NCBI GenBank assembly: GCA_004292955.1
Contig: RDXX01000078.1
Coordinates: 1 to 54,147, forward strand
From: Oscillatoriales cyanobacterium
GTDB taxonomy: Bacteria > Cyanobacteriota > Cyanobacteriia > Cyanobacteriales > Microcoleaceae
Direction: 5' to 3'
Length of the DNA: 54,147 nt
The position numbers were made by a program, and so were the translations under genes. The notes beneath the pieces were generated by a model, which saw only the letters and a program-made list of their open reading frames with translations, ran no database searches and was not told the DNA's origin. This document shows, one piece after another, positions 9,454 to 19,100 of this stretch (within the stretch, counting starts at the first letter, position 1; each line of letters begins with the position of its first letter).

Positions 9454-9849
9454 TTACCGAACTTCCGACTTCACGCTTGACTTCTTCCTTCTTCCTTCTT
9501 CTAAAACTTCCCTAAAAGCTGATACCGCAACTCTAATTAATTGCATCATGCTCGCAGGATGTCCCACTGCCCAGATATTGATAGCCAGACAAGCGATCGC
9601 CATAGCTAACAAGATGTATGTCGGAGGCATTACTACTCCGATCGCGAACCAGGTAAAAACGTGAAAGATCATTGCTGTAGCCCAAAGGCTGGCCACAGCC
9701 ACAGACGCCCAAACTTGCATTCGAGGTCGGTTTAGTCCTGTCAAAATCCCTGTCTGCAAAGTAGTCAGCAAGTTTGCCGGAACTAAAAAGGCACAGATAG
9801 CTATGCAGTGGGTATGAGAAAACTCAGTAACTGTATTGAAGTCGAGCAT
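9454..9849 (-). CDS. Small integral membrane protein, unknown function
   Basis: This 131-aa protein shows three to four hydrophobic stretches (about residues 14-35, 45-68 and 75-95) and a basic tail (EEGRRKKSSVKSEVR). I do not recognise a family. The ATG at 9849 is used because it precedes the first hydrophobic segment; the ribosome site is weak. The tail codons lie in CTTCCTTC-type repeat sequence (9480-9500), like the repeats at 40325-40370, so the true C-terminus may have been altered by repeat expansion. It stands alone between convergent and divergent neighbours. Composition looks like a real gene, but annotation stays hypothetical. Confidence 0.6.
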   Translation of the reverse strand: MLDFNTVTEFSHTHCIAICAFLVPANLLTTLQTGILTGLNRPRMQVWASVAVASLWATAMIFHVFTWFAIGVVMPPTYILLAMAIACLAINIWAVGHPASMMQLIRVAVSAFREVLEEGRRKKSSVKSEVR

Positions 9850-10335
9850 CAGTATAATTGTCGGGCCTGTTGGATATACTTCAAAAGCTTAACGCGACTT
9901 TACTTTCAAGTCTTGTCACCCTTACCTTAACTTAATCTTTTCGTTAGTCGGCCGGTCTGAAGACACATTTATCTCCCCTTTTTTATGATGGTAAAATATT
10001 ACCACAAATATTAAAATTGTGGAAAAACATTAAAACGACTTGAAGAATGGGAACAATTGCTGCGATAATTAATATCGGGGATCGCTCGAATAGAATAGCT
10101 CAGTTCGTAAAAAAAACCAGAATGCTCGCGCCAGTCTAGCAGCAACACAACGGTAGGCTAATTTTCGACTCCATCATTTTCGATTCGCTGATTTTCGGAT
10201 AATGCCTTGTTAGTGTCGGTCAAGGGATCAGGCCATTATGCGATCGAACAATATGAGATTATTGAAAAGCAAATTTGAGATCAAATCTAAAATCGATAGA
10301 ACCCTCTCGAAATTTTACAGCGGAAAATAGAGACA
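9850..10335. other. Intergenic region upstream of the phytochrome gene
   Basis: No gene or clear repeat is seen. It should hold the divergent promoters of the membrane-protein gene and the phytochrome gene. I could not place -10/-35 elements with confidence. The phytochrome ATG has only a weak purine-rich stretch (AATAGAGACA) before it. Confidence 0.5.
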
Positions 10336-12885
10336 ATGGATCGACAAAGCACAATCCCAGCACTCGCAGAAGTTGACTTGACAAACTGCGACACAGAACC
10401 CATTCACATATCGGGGCACATTCAGCCTCACGGGATTCTCGTGGTTGTACGAGAACCTCAACTAGAAATACTGCAAGTCAGTGAAAATACGCAAGATTTA
10501 TTGGGAGTCGATGCCAAAAGTGCGATCGGTCAAGATTTGAGCTTATTCTTCGATAGAGTTCAGTTAGAAAAACTCAATTCCTGTTTGCAGAACGAAAACT
10601 TAAAAACCGTCAATCCCATTAAACTCTCTGTCAACAAAGCAGACAAGTTTTTAGAATTTGACTGCATCCTCCACCGACAACAAGGAATTTTGATAATTGA
10701 GCTAGAATTAGCAACCACCACAGAAAATCTTTCCGTTTTTAGCTTTTATCATTCAGTCAGATCCACAGTCAGCCAAATTCAAAGCGCCAAAAATCTCAAA
10801 GAATTATGTCAGCAGACTGTGGGAGAAATCCGGAAGATTTCGGGATTTGATAGAGTTATGACCTATCAATTTGACGCAGAAGGTAACGGTGCTATAATGG
10901 CTGAAGACAAACTAGAAAACCTGAGTCCATTCCTGGGCTTAAACTACCCCAAATCAGATATTCCCAAACAAGCCAAAAAACTGTATTTGTTAAATTGGTT
11001 GAGGTTAATACCAGATATTAATTATCAACCAGTTCGCATCATTCCCGAAAAAAATCCTGTTACGAAGCAGTCCCTAGACCTCAGTCTCAGCGTGTTGAGA
11101 AGCGTGTCTCCCATTCACATAGAATACCTGCAAAATATGGGCGTTGCCGCTACTTTATCAATCTCTTTAATCAAAGATCAACAACTGTGGGGATTGATTG
11201 TTGGCCATAACTATACACCAAAATACCTCAACCATGAAGTGCGAGCCGCTTGCGAGTTTATCGGGCAAGTAATGTCCTTAGAATTGCAATCAAAAGAAGC
11301 CAACGAAGACTACGACTACAAACTACACTTAAAATCTATTCAAGCCCAGATTTTTGAAGACATATCTACCTCCGAAAACTTGTCAGAAGTGTTAGTTAAA
11401 TGCCAGCATAATTTGCTGGAAGCAGTCAACGCCCAGGGAGCATCAATAGTATTTGGAGAAAATTGCTATCGAGTCGGGGAAACACCTCACGGAGAAGCGC
11501 TTAAATCCTTAACTCAGTGGGTGCAAAACAGCCTAAAAAAAGAAATTTTTTATACAGACTCGCTGACTAAATGCTATCCAGAAGCTGAGGAATTTAAAAA
11601 CACGGCTAGCGGGTGTTTGGCAATAGCAATATCGCCGAGTCAGAAAATATACGTCTTGTGGTTTCGCCCGGAAGTAATTAAGACCGTAAATTGGGCCGGA
11701 AACCCCAACAAAGCAGTTCTAATAGATGAAGATGGCAGCCACAGACTGTCTCCTAGGAAATCCTTCGAGCTGTGGAAAGAAAATGTGAGGTGCAAATCTT
11801 TGCCGTGGAAGCAATGCGAAATAGACGCTGCATTGGAACTAAAAAAAGCAATAATCAATATAGTGCTGCGCCAAACCAAAAAACTCGAAAAATTAAATAG
11901 AGCACTAGAAGCCTCAATCGCCAGAGAACGCGAAAAAAGCGAGCATTTAAAAACAGCGATGTACGAGCTTCAGCGAACGCAAACTCAATTGGTGCAAAGC
12001 GAAAGAATGTCAAGTTTGGGACAGTTGGTGGCGGCGGTAGCCTATGAAGTGACTAACCCGATTAACTTCATATACGGAAATCTTAACTATGCCGACGAAT
12101 ACAGTCAAAAAATGATCGATTTATTGCAGCTTTACGAGCAGCACTATCCGTCGCCTTCGCCAGAAATTCAAGCAGAAATAGAAGGAGCAGAATTAGAGTT
12201 TATAGTTGAAGACTTGCCGAGGTTGCTGGGTTCAATGAAAGTAGGAGCTAACCGCATCCGCGAGATAGTTCAGTCGCTGCGAAATTTCTCTAGAATTGAC
12301 GAAGCAGAGATTAAAGAAGTTGACATTCACGACGGATTGGACAGTGCTTTGCTGATTTTGAGCAACCGATTCAAACCGAAGCCCGTTAGCGTAGCAGGTA
12401 CGCAGTACCATCGCCCTGCAATTCATCTCAACAAAGAATATGGCTCTCTACCGTTGGTTGAGTGTTACCCAGTTCAAATCAACCAAGTATTTATGAATGT
12501 GCTGACAAATGCACTTGATGCTTTAGAAGATGCCTTTGTCAACAAAAATTTATCGCCGCACTCTTGGCACGAAGCAGAGACAGCCAAGAGCGGACAAATT
12601 CGGATCGTGACTGAAGTTTGTCCGGGAGAAACAGCCGTAGCAGTTCGGATTAAGGACAATGCTTGGGGTATGGAAGAAACAGTTAGACAGAAAATATTTG
12701 AGCCGTTTTTTACCACAAAACCGGTAGGGAAAGGTGCGGGGATAGGTTTGGCGATTGGCAGCGAAATTGTGGTGGAACAACACGGCGGCAAATTGAGCTG
12801 TATTTCAGCCCCCGGAGAGGGAACCGAGTTGATTATTGAGATTCCCTTGAGCCAAACTCATCTCAAACCGATTTTAAACAGTTGA
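10336..12885 (+). CDS. Bacteriophytochrome (PAS-GAF-PHY) with degenerate histidine-kinase domain
   Basis: This is a red/far-red photoreceptor of 849 aa. The N-terminal PAS carries Cys18 before EPIHISGHIQPHG, the biliverdin attachment site of BphP-type phytochromes. The GAF has YPKSDIP and LRSVSPIHIEYLQNMG, with no Cys at the Cph1-type site. The PHY domain has the tongue motif SPRKSF and WFRPE. A coiled coil and kinase domain follow (from about 520). The kinase is abnormal: the H-box reads VAAVAYEVTNPINF, so Tyr570 replaces the phospho-acceptor His found in the two close paralogues here (IAHEINNP), and the G1 box reads DNAWGM instead of DxGxG. N and G2 boxes look intact. An ~8-residue insertion (SVAGTQYH) precedes RPAI. 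The stop codon lies inside a heptamer repeat, and a 12-bp hairpin terminator follows. Photosensing is likely; autophosphorylation on His is not. Confidence 0.93.
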   Translation: MDRQSTIPALAEVDLTNCDTEPIHISGHIQPHGILVVVREPQLEILQVSENTQDLLGVDAKSAIGQDLSLFFDRVQLEKLNSCLQNENLKTVNPIKLSVNKADKFLEFDCILHRQQGILIIELELATTTENLSVFSFYHSVRSTVSQIQSAKNLKELCQQTVGEIRKISGFDRVMTYQFDAEGNGAIMAEDKLENLSPFLGLNYPKSDIPKQAKKLYLLNWLRLIPDINYQPVRIIPEKNPVTKQSLDLSLSVLRSVSPIHIEYLQNMGVAATLSISLIKDQQLWGLIVGHNYTPKYLNHEVRAACEFIGQVMSLELQSKEANEDYDYKLHLKSIQAQIFEDISTSENLSEVLVKCQHNLLEAVNAQGASIVFGENCYRVGETPHGEALKSLTQWVQNSLKKEIFYTDSLTKCYPEAEEFKNTASGCLAIAISPSQKIYVLWFRPEVIKTVNWAGNPNKAVLIDEDGSHRLSPRKSFELWKENVRCKSLPWKQCEIDAALELKKAIINIVLRQTKKLEKLNRALEASIAREREKSEHLKTAMYELQRTQTQLVQSERMSSLGQLVAAVAYEVTNPINFIYGNLNYADEYSQKMIDLLQLYEQHYPSPSPEIQAEIEGAELEFIVEDLPRLLGSMKVGANRIREIVQSLRNFSRIDEAEIKEVDIHDGLDSALLILSNRFKPKPVSVAGTQYHRPAIHLNKEYGSLPLVECYPVQINQVFMNVLTNALDALEDAFVNKNLSPHSWHEAETAKSGQIRIVTEVCPGETAVAVRIKDNAWGMEETVRQKIFEPFFTTKPVGKGAGIGLAIGSEIVVEQHGGKLSCISAPGEGTELIIEIPLSQTHLKPILNS

Positions 12886-12916
12886 CAGTTGACAGTTGAC
12901 AGTTGACAGTTGACAG
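12880..12916. repeat. Heptamer tandem repeat (CAGTTGA)n providing the phytochrome stop
   Basis: About five copies of CAGTTGA. The phytochrome stop TGA (12883-12885) is part of the first unit, so the repeat supplies the end of the reading frame. Confidence 0.85.
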
Positions 12917-12923
12917 CGAAGCG

Positions 12924-12954
12924 ATAAGAACGGAGATTTAAACTCCGTTCTTAT
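12924..12954 (+). terminator. Hairpin terminator after the phytochrome gene
   Basis: A perfect 12-bp stem (ATAAGAACGGAG / CTCCGTTCTTAT) with a 7-nt loop, followed by an AT-rich tail, 39 bp after the stop. Confidence 0.75.
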
Positions 12955-13159
12955 AATAATCTGCCTTCATGCTGGGACTTCCAACCCCTGCTATTCGGTG
13001 AAGTGAAAAAAAGTGCGCTTATCGACAAAATGCACAAATCGAAAATTAGATTAAAATACAAAAGCAGCTATAGCAACCGCCACATTGGTTAGGACATTCA
13101 AGAACTCATCAATAGAGTCTAAAATCCTTGCTTTATAAACGGTTAGATTCGGATACCAT

Positions 13160-13189
13160 AACTGTCAACTGTCAACTGTCAACTGCTAT
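13160..13189. repeat. Heptamer tandem repeat (TCAACTG)n upstream of the CIA30 gene
   Basis: About four copies. With the terminator at 12924-12954 and unassigned sequence between, this accounts for the 12886-13222 gap, in which no other feature was seen. The ribosome site of the next gene (GAGGAAG) lies at 13211-13217. Confidence 0.8.
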
Positions 13190-13222
13190 AAGTAGATTTG
13201 AGCCAACTCTGAGGAAGCGACT

Positions 13223-14686
13223 GTGACTGAAAAAAATACCGCCCAATGGGATGCCGGCAGATTTGTCAAAACCTTGGCTTATTTCGGCGTGATTCCCTTC
13301 ATTGGCAGCATTAGCTGGCTGCAACAACTGTTCGGAAGCAGCAGCAACAATAAAAAAGATAAACCCAAACTCGTACTGGTAGCCGGTGCGACAGGTGGCG
13401 TCGGGAAGCGAGTTGTCAAGCGGCTGCAACAGCGGGGATATCAAGTCCGCTGTCTCGTCAGAGATACCAAAAGAGCAACCGAAATTCTTGGCAAAAATGT
13501 CGAATTAGTCGAGGGAGATATCACTATCGCTGAGACGCTAACACCGCGCGTCACTGAGGGCGTAGATGCAGTTATCTGCTGCACGGGTACCAAAGTTCAA
13601 CCTGTAGAAGGAGACACGCCAACCAGGGAAAAATACTATCAAGGCATCAAGTTTTATATGCCGGAAGTTGTGGATGTTCCCGAAATTGTCGAATACAAAG
13701 GCCTGAATAATTTAGTGCAAGCTGTTCGCAGTCAGCTCATTAAATCAGGCGAAAAAGTCATTTTTGATTTCACAAAACCTACCCAAGATTTAAAGGAAAC
13801 TTGGGGCGCTCTCGATGATGTTGTGATGGGCGGGACTAGCGAAAGTTCGATCGTACTTACAGACAGTACAGCTATATTCACGGGCAATGTTTCCACTGCC
13901 AACTCAGGTGGCTTTGCTTCTGTCCGCACCCGCAACTTCGATCCTCCGGTCAATCTCGCAGGATTCAGCGGCCTCCTGCTCCGGGTCAAAGGGGATGGTA
14001 AGCGCTACAAGTTGATCGTGCGTAGCGAGGCTAAATGGGATGGTATCGGCTATTGCTATTCGTTCGATACTGTGTACAATACCTGGATTACGATCGTAGT
14101 TCCCTTCGATAAGTTAATTCCAGTATTCCGCGCGAAGACTGTGAAAGATGGCGCGAAATTCGATCCCAGCAGCATTTATTCTTTTCAGTTAATGCTGAGC
14201 AAGTTTGAATATGACGGCGCGCTGAATCCGAAATTTACACCGGGTGTTTTTCAACTGGAATTAGAATCTATTAAAGCTGATGGCGGCCAGACTTTGCCGC
14301 GATTTGTGATGGTGAGTTCGGCGGGAGTTACTCGCCCGGGCCGCCCAGGACTTATCTTGGAAGATGAACCGCCGGCTGTCAGAATGAATGATATGTTGGG
14401 GGGAATTTTGACTTGGAAGTTGAAAGGGGAGGATTGCGTGCGATCGAGCGGCATACCTTATACTGTTGTCAGACCTTGTGCTTTGACTGAGGAACCGGGC
14501 GGCAAAGCTTTGATCTTCGAGCAAGGAGATAATATTCGGGGTAAAGTTAGTCGGGAAGATATTGCGGAATTGTGCGTGCAAGCTTTGGAACAACCGCAGG
14601 CTTGTAAGGTGACTTTTGAGGTAAAAGAGGGGGAAAATCCTGGTTCTCCGAGAGATTGGGAGGGTTTGTTTTCTGGGCTTAAATAG
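13223..14686 (+). CDS. SDR/NAD(P)-binding protein with CIA30 insertion (HCF173-like)
   Basis: This 487-aa protein starts at GTG 13223, supported by GAGGAAG just upstream. The N-terminal ~45 residues end in a hydrophobic stretch. An atypical SDR/NmrA Rossmann fold follows (LVAGATGGVGKRVVKRLQQR), interrupted at about residues 170-345 by a CIA30 domain (VIFDFTKP, ALDDVVMGGTSES, GFASVRTRNFD), then completed by PRFVMVSSAGVTRPGRPG and GIPYTVVRPCALTEEPGG. The same SDR-CIA30-SDR order is known in the plastid protein HCF173, which promotes psbA translation, and in Complex I assembly factor 30 relatives. A role in photosystem assembly or mRNA binding is therefore inferred. The TGAT..G cofactor motif is present, but the YxxxK catalytic pair is not obvious, so it may bind nucleotide without catalysing. 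It is monocistronic. Confidence 0.85.
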   Translation: MTEKNTAQWDAGRFVKTLAYFGVIPFIGSISWLQQLFGSSSNNKKDKPKLVLVAGATGGVGKRVVKRLQQRGYQVRCLVRDTKRATEILGKNVELVEGDITIAETLTPRVTEGVDAVICCTGTKVQPVEGDTPTREKYYQGIKFYMPEVVDVPEIVEYKGLNNLVQAVRSQLIKSGEKVIFDFTKPTQDLKETWGALDDVVMGGTSESSIVLTDSTAIFTGNVSTANSGGFASVRTRNFDPPVNLAGFSGLLLRVKGDGKRYKLIVRSEAKWDGIGYCYSFDTVYNTWITIVVPFDKLIPVFRAKTVKDGAKFDPSSIYSFQLMLSKFEYDGALNPKFTPGVFQLELESIKADGGQTLPRFVMVSSAGVTRPGRPGLILEDEPPAVRMNDMLGGILTWKLKGEDCVRSSGIPYTVVRPCALTEEPGGKALIFEQGDNIRGKVSREDIAELCVQALEQPQACKVTFEVKEGENPGSPRDWEGLFSGLK

Positions 14687-14706
14687 GTATTGTTTGTAGG
14701 GTGCAA

Positions 14707-14812
14707 TGCGAATCGAAGACGGCGAATCGAAGACGGCGAATCGAAGACGGCGAATCGAAGACGGCGAATCGAAGACGGCGAATCGAAGACGGCGAATCGA
14801 AGACGGACACAG
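14707..14812. repeat. 14-bp tandem repeat (GCGAATCGAAGACG)n
   Basis: Seven to eight nearly perfect copies of a 14-bp unit (twice seven). Open frames through it (14701-14909) are repeats only and are not genes. It abuts a degraded copy of the ~115-bp palindromic element. Confidence 0.9.
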
Positions 14813-14925
14813 ACAAAACCCGCCTCCGCGGGTTGAAGAAAAAGATCGGACGGCGAATGGAATTATGTTGTTTTCTTCAGTCGGCGTCCGGCTGACATCG
14901 TTTGTATAGACGCGGTTTCAACCGC
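14813..14925. repeat. Palindromic dispersed element, degraded copy 1
   Basis: It contains GACAAAACCCGCCTCCGCGG...GAAGAAA and ends with GACGCGGTTTCAACCGCCGTC. This matches, in inverted and mutated form, the elements at 40203-40318, 47772-47917 and 48003-48125. Confidence 0.6.
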
Positions 14926-14961
14926 CGTCTTATTATTAACCAAGACTAATTACCAATTATT

Positions 14962-15840
14962 ATGCCTTTGAATTTTTTCCGCCGCTATTCAACGCCTTAT
15001 TTGTTTTTGTTTCCGGCTTTGTTTGTTTTGACTTTGACTGTTTTGTGGCCTGCTTTACAAGCTTTTTATTTGAGTTTTACGAGTTACGAATATGATTTAA
15101 CTCAAATGCCGCAGTGGGTGGGTTTGAAGAATTTTGAGCGGTTGTGGCGCGATCGCACTTTTTGGCAAACTTTGACCAATACGCTGCTGTATCTCATCTG
15201 TGTTGTGCCTGTATTGGTTGTTATACCGTTGGGAATGGCAATTTTGTGCAATCAAAAGCTGCGGGGGATGAACTGGTTCCGCGCAGCATATTACACGCCG
15301 GCGGTGATTTCGATGGTTGTCGCGGGGATTGCTTGGAAGTGGCTGTTTGCTGAGACGGGATTGCTGAATCAGTTCGGAGAATTGTTGGGTTTACCTCCGG
15401 TTTCTTGGCTGGCCAATCCGAAGGTGGCAATTTTTAGCGTGATGGCAGTTACTGTCTGGAAAGGCTTAGGTTATTACATGGTGATTTATTTAGCTGGGCT
15501 GCAATCTATTCCGGCAGAACTTTATGAAGCCGCTGCGATTGATGGTTCGGAAGGTTTGCGGAAACACTGGGATATTACTGTGCCGCTGATGAAGCCTTAT
15601 TTGGTTTTGGTGGCGGTGATTTCGGCGATTTCTGCTACTAAGGTTTTTGAAGAAGTTTATATTATGACTCAGGGCGGCCCTCGCAATAGTTCTAAGACTG
15701 TTGTTTATTATCTTTACGAACGGGCTTTTAAGGATTTGGAAATTGGTTATGCTTGTACGATCGCCCTAGTTTTGTTTTTGCTGATTTTGGGTTTGTCGGT
15801 TTTGCAAGTTAGCCTTCAGGGTTTGACTCGCAATGATTAG
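14962..15840 (+). CDS. Sugar-type ABC transporter permease (MalF/UgpA family)
   Basis: This 292-aa inner-membrane permease has six predicted transmembrane helices and the EAA loop YEAAAIDGSEGLRKHWDITV followed by PLMKP, the contact site for the ATPase. FNFx..VGLKNFERLWRD and TQGGP near the end are typical of carbohydrate-uptake (CUT1) permeases. Family length is normal. No binding protein, second permease or ATPase gene lies beside it, so it is an orphan subunit whose partners must be elsewhere, as is common in cyanobacteria. The ATG at 14962 directly precedes basic residues (FFRRYS) and the first helix. A heptamer array starts at the stop codon. The substrate (glycerol-3-phosphate, maltose or glucosylglycerol-type) cannot be decided from sequence. 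Confidence 0.88.
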   Translation: MPLNFFRRYSTPYLFLFPALFVLTLTVLWPALQAFYLSFTSYEYDLTQMPQWVGLKNFERLWRDRTFWQTLTNTLLYLICVVPVLVVIPLGMAILCNQKLRGMNWFRAAYYTPAVISMVVAGIAWKWLFAETGLLNQFGELLGLPPVSWLANPKVAIFSVMAVTVWKGLGYYMVIYLAGLQSIPAELYEAAAIDGSEGLRKHWDITVPLMKPYLVLVAVISAISATKVFEEVYIMTQGGPRNSSKTVVYYLYERAFKDLEIGYACTIALVLFLLILGLSVLQVSLQGLTRND

Positions 15841-15882
15841 TTGACAGTTGACAGTTGACAGTTGACAGTTGACAGTTGACTT
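15838..15882. repeat. Heptamer tandem repeat (CAGTTGA)n after the permease
   Basis: About five copies begin directly at the permease stop codon (TAGTTGACAG...). Confidence 0.85.
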
Positions 15883-15956
15883 GACAGAGGAAAGAGAGAA
15901 GAAGATAAGAAGGCTGTTAAAACCCTTGGCGCGGCAAATGTTATATTAAACACAAT

Positions 15957-15996
15957 TTAATCAGTAAGAATACGTATTAATCAGTAAGAATACGTA
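15957..15996. repeat. Perfect tandem 20-mer upstream of the giant kinase gene
   Basis: TTAATCAGTAAGAATACGTA occurs twice without gap or mismatch, about 195 bp before the kinase start. It could be a pair of regulator-binding sites or a chance duplication. The rest of 15883-16190 shows nothing recognisable. Confidence 0.7.
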
Positions 15997-16190
15997 AGTG
16001 CGATCGACTTAAAGATTAAGCCAAATAGCCAATGCCAAAGCTGCGATCTTTGCACTAATGTTGATTATGCCTCGGAATTTGTTTCACCCAACCTGTGCCA
16101 TCACCCCTCTAACACGGGCGATCGACTTCCGCCCACAGCACAACTCGGGTAAATTTGCAGTCAACCCTTTAAATTCAAATTGATTAAACT

Positions 16191-19100
16191 ATGATTTTAC
16201 TAACAGGCTATCAAATCACGGAACAAATTTATTCTGGTATCAATACTGCGATCTATCGGGGAATCTGGGAACAAGAAAACCTACCCGTCATAGTCAAAAC
16301 CCTGAAAAGCGAGTATCCAACTCTCGAAGAGATTACTCGCTTGAGACACGAATATAAAATCCGAAAAAATCTAAGAAATATAGAAACTATTGTTAATTCA
16401 TACCGCCTAGAAACGCATCAAAATAGTGTAGCACTCACATTAGAAGACTTTGGTGGCTTGGCTTTGTCAAAACTTCTAACTACTCAAAAAATTAAATTAA
16501 AACATTTTCTCGAAATAGCCGTGCAGCTAGCTCAAAGTTTGGGTGAAATTCATAAAAACCAGATTATTCACAAAGATATTAAACCGCACAATATCATTAT
16601 CCATCCCGAAACCTATCAGGTCAAAATTACTGACTTCAGCATCTCCTCGCGCTTGGTTAGAGAAAACGCAAGTCCCAGCTATCCCAATTTGCTCGAAGGT
16701 ACGTTAGCTTATATTTCGCCGGAACAAACTGGTAGAATGAATCGGGCGATCGACTATCGCAGCGATTTTTACTCGTTAGGTGTCACTTTTTACGAGATGC
16801 TGACTGGTGAATTGCCGTTTAATGCGATCGACCCTTTAGAATTAGTTCACTGTCACATCGCTAAAATCGCACCCGCGCCCCACAGTTTGAAGCCGGAAAT
16901 TCCCGAAGCAATCTCTGCGATCGTGATGAAGTTGTTGGAGAAGACGGCGGAAGATAGGTATCAAAGTGCCGACGGGCTGAGGTTTGATCTCGAAACTTGT
17001 CTCGCACAACTCCAAGGTAGCGGCAATATATCTGATTTTACTGCCGGAAATGCCGATCGGGCCGGTCAACTCCTCATCCCCCAAAAACTATACGGTAGAG
17101 AAGCCGAAGTCGCCGCTTTACTAGCCGCCTTTAACCGAGTTAGCGGTGTAGAACCCCCCCAACCCCCCCTTGCTAAGGGGGGGCTTTCGGAGCTTTCCCA
17201 AAGCACCGGAGAACCCCCCCAACCCCCCCTTGCTAAGGGGGGGCTTATTGAAAGTTCTTCATCCTCCTTAACAAGCAAAACAGGGGGAGTCGAAATAATC
17301 CTGGTTTCTGGTTACTCAGGGATCGGCAAATCCTGCTTAGTAAATGAAGTTCAAAAACCCATTGTCCGGCAGCGCGGCTATTTTATTGGCGGCAAATTTG
17401 ACCAATTCAAACGCAATATTCCCTACGCTTCCGTGATTCAAGCATTCCAGTCATTAATTCGGCAGTTGCTAACAGAAAGCACAGCATCTATCCAGACTTG
17501 GAAACAAAAATTGCTAGCGGCTTTAGGAACCAGCGGGAAAGTTGTCACAGACGTGATTCCCGAAGTCGAACTAATTATCGGGAAACAGCCGGAAGTCCCG
17601 GAATTGGGGCCGACAGAATCGCAAAACCGATTTAATCGAGTGTTTAAACAATTCATTAACGTGTTTACCGCAAAAGAACACCCGCTAGTAGTTTTTCTCG
17701 ACGATTTGCAGTGGGCAGATTCGGCATCGCTGAAATTAATTGAACTGCTGGTGACTGATGCAGAAAGCAAATATTTGTTGCTAATTGGAGCCTATCGAGA
17801 TAACGAAGTCAGCCCTACTCATCCGCTGATTCAAACCATCGAAAATATTCAAAAAGCTGTGGCAGTAATGCCCGAAAGAGTCAGCAATATTGTTCTCGCC
17901 CCTCTAGAATTGAGTCATGTTCAACTTTTAATATCCGAAACTTTGAAAACCAGAATATCGGAAAAGATTCAACTTTTCGCCGAGCTACTTTTCAACAAAA
18001 CCCAAGGCAATCCCTTCTTTCTAACTCAGTTACTCAGAACTCTTTATCAAGAAAATCTGTTAGCTTACGATTTTTCATCCGCTGCGTGGCAGTGGGATCT
18101 CGGACACATCCAAGCTATTGGGATTACTGACTGCAATGTCGTAGAGTTAATCGCTCGCAATATTCGGAAGTTGCCTGTCTCGGCGCAGTCAGCATTAAAA
18201 TTAGCTGCCTGTATTGGCAACCAGTTTAAGTTAGAAGTTCTCTCAATTGTCAGCGAAAAATCTCAAAAAGAAACAGCATTAAACCTCTGGGATGCTCTTC
18301 AGGCTGGTCTAGTTTTGCCACTGAGCAACGATTACAAAATTCCGCTGGTTTTTGAAGGTTTAGAAACGGGGCTGGCTGGGCTGCAAGATGTGAAGGTTGA
18401 CTACAAGTTTTTGCACGACAAAGTGCAGCAAGCAGCTTATTCTTTGATTCCCGATGGCGAAAAACAAGCAACGCACGTCAAAATCGGTCAACTGCTGCTC
18501 AACAATACTCCCCCCTCTGAGATTGAAGAAAATGTCTTTGATATTGTCAATCAATTGAATTTTGGTGTTGAATTTATTGCAGACAAAGCCGCAAAAAATG
18601 AACTGGCAAAACTGAATCTGATTGCCGGAAAAAAAGCTAAGGCATCCAATGCTTACGAAGCCACTATCAGATATTTGAATGTCGGTTTGGCGCTGATTAA
18701 TTCCCCTCAGTCCCCCGTAAGTATAGGATCGAGTTGGCAGACTGATTATGATTTGACGCTGAATCTTCACGTTGAAGCAGCGGAGGCGGAATATCTGAAT
18801 ACTAACTTTGGGCGATCGCAAGAATTAGCAGACATCGTGTTACAACAAGCGACAAACCTGCTCGACAAAGTTAAGGTTTACGAACTGCAAATCCAGTCTT
18901 ATTTGTCTCAAAACCAGATGGTTGAAGCCATCGATACTGGTTTAAAAGCTTTGGAAATCTTGGGATTTACCTTGTCGGAAATTCCCCCACAGGGTTTGAC
19001 TGCAATTAAGTTACCTCAGCTTGATGAACTAGAAAATGTTCCGGTAATGACTGATAGCTATCAGTTGGCGGCAATGCGGATACTTTCGGCTGTTGTTTCT

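Noticed and set aside
14701..14909. Two overlapping 64-67 aa frames
   Set aside because: Pure translation of the 14-bp tandem repeat.
16640..16660. DFS instead of DFG in the giant kinase as evidence of a dead Ser/Thr kinase
   Set aside because: The Asp is kept and DFS is, as I recall, common in this cyanobacterial kinase-AAA family, so no claim of inactivity is made.
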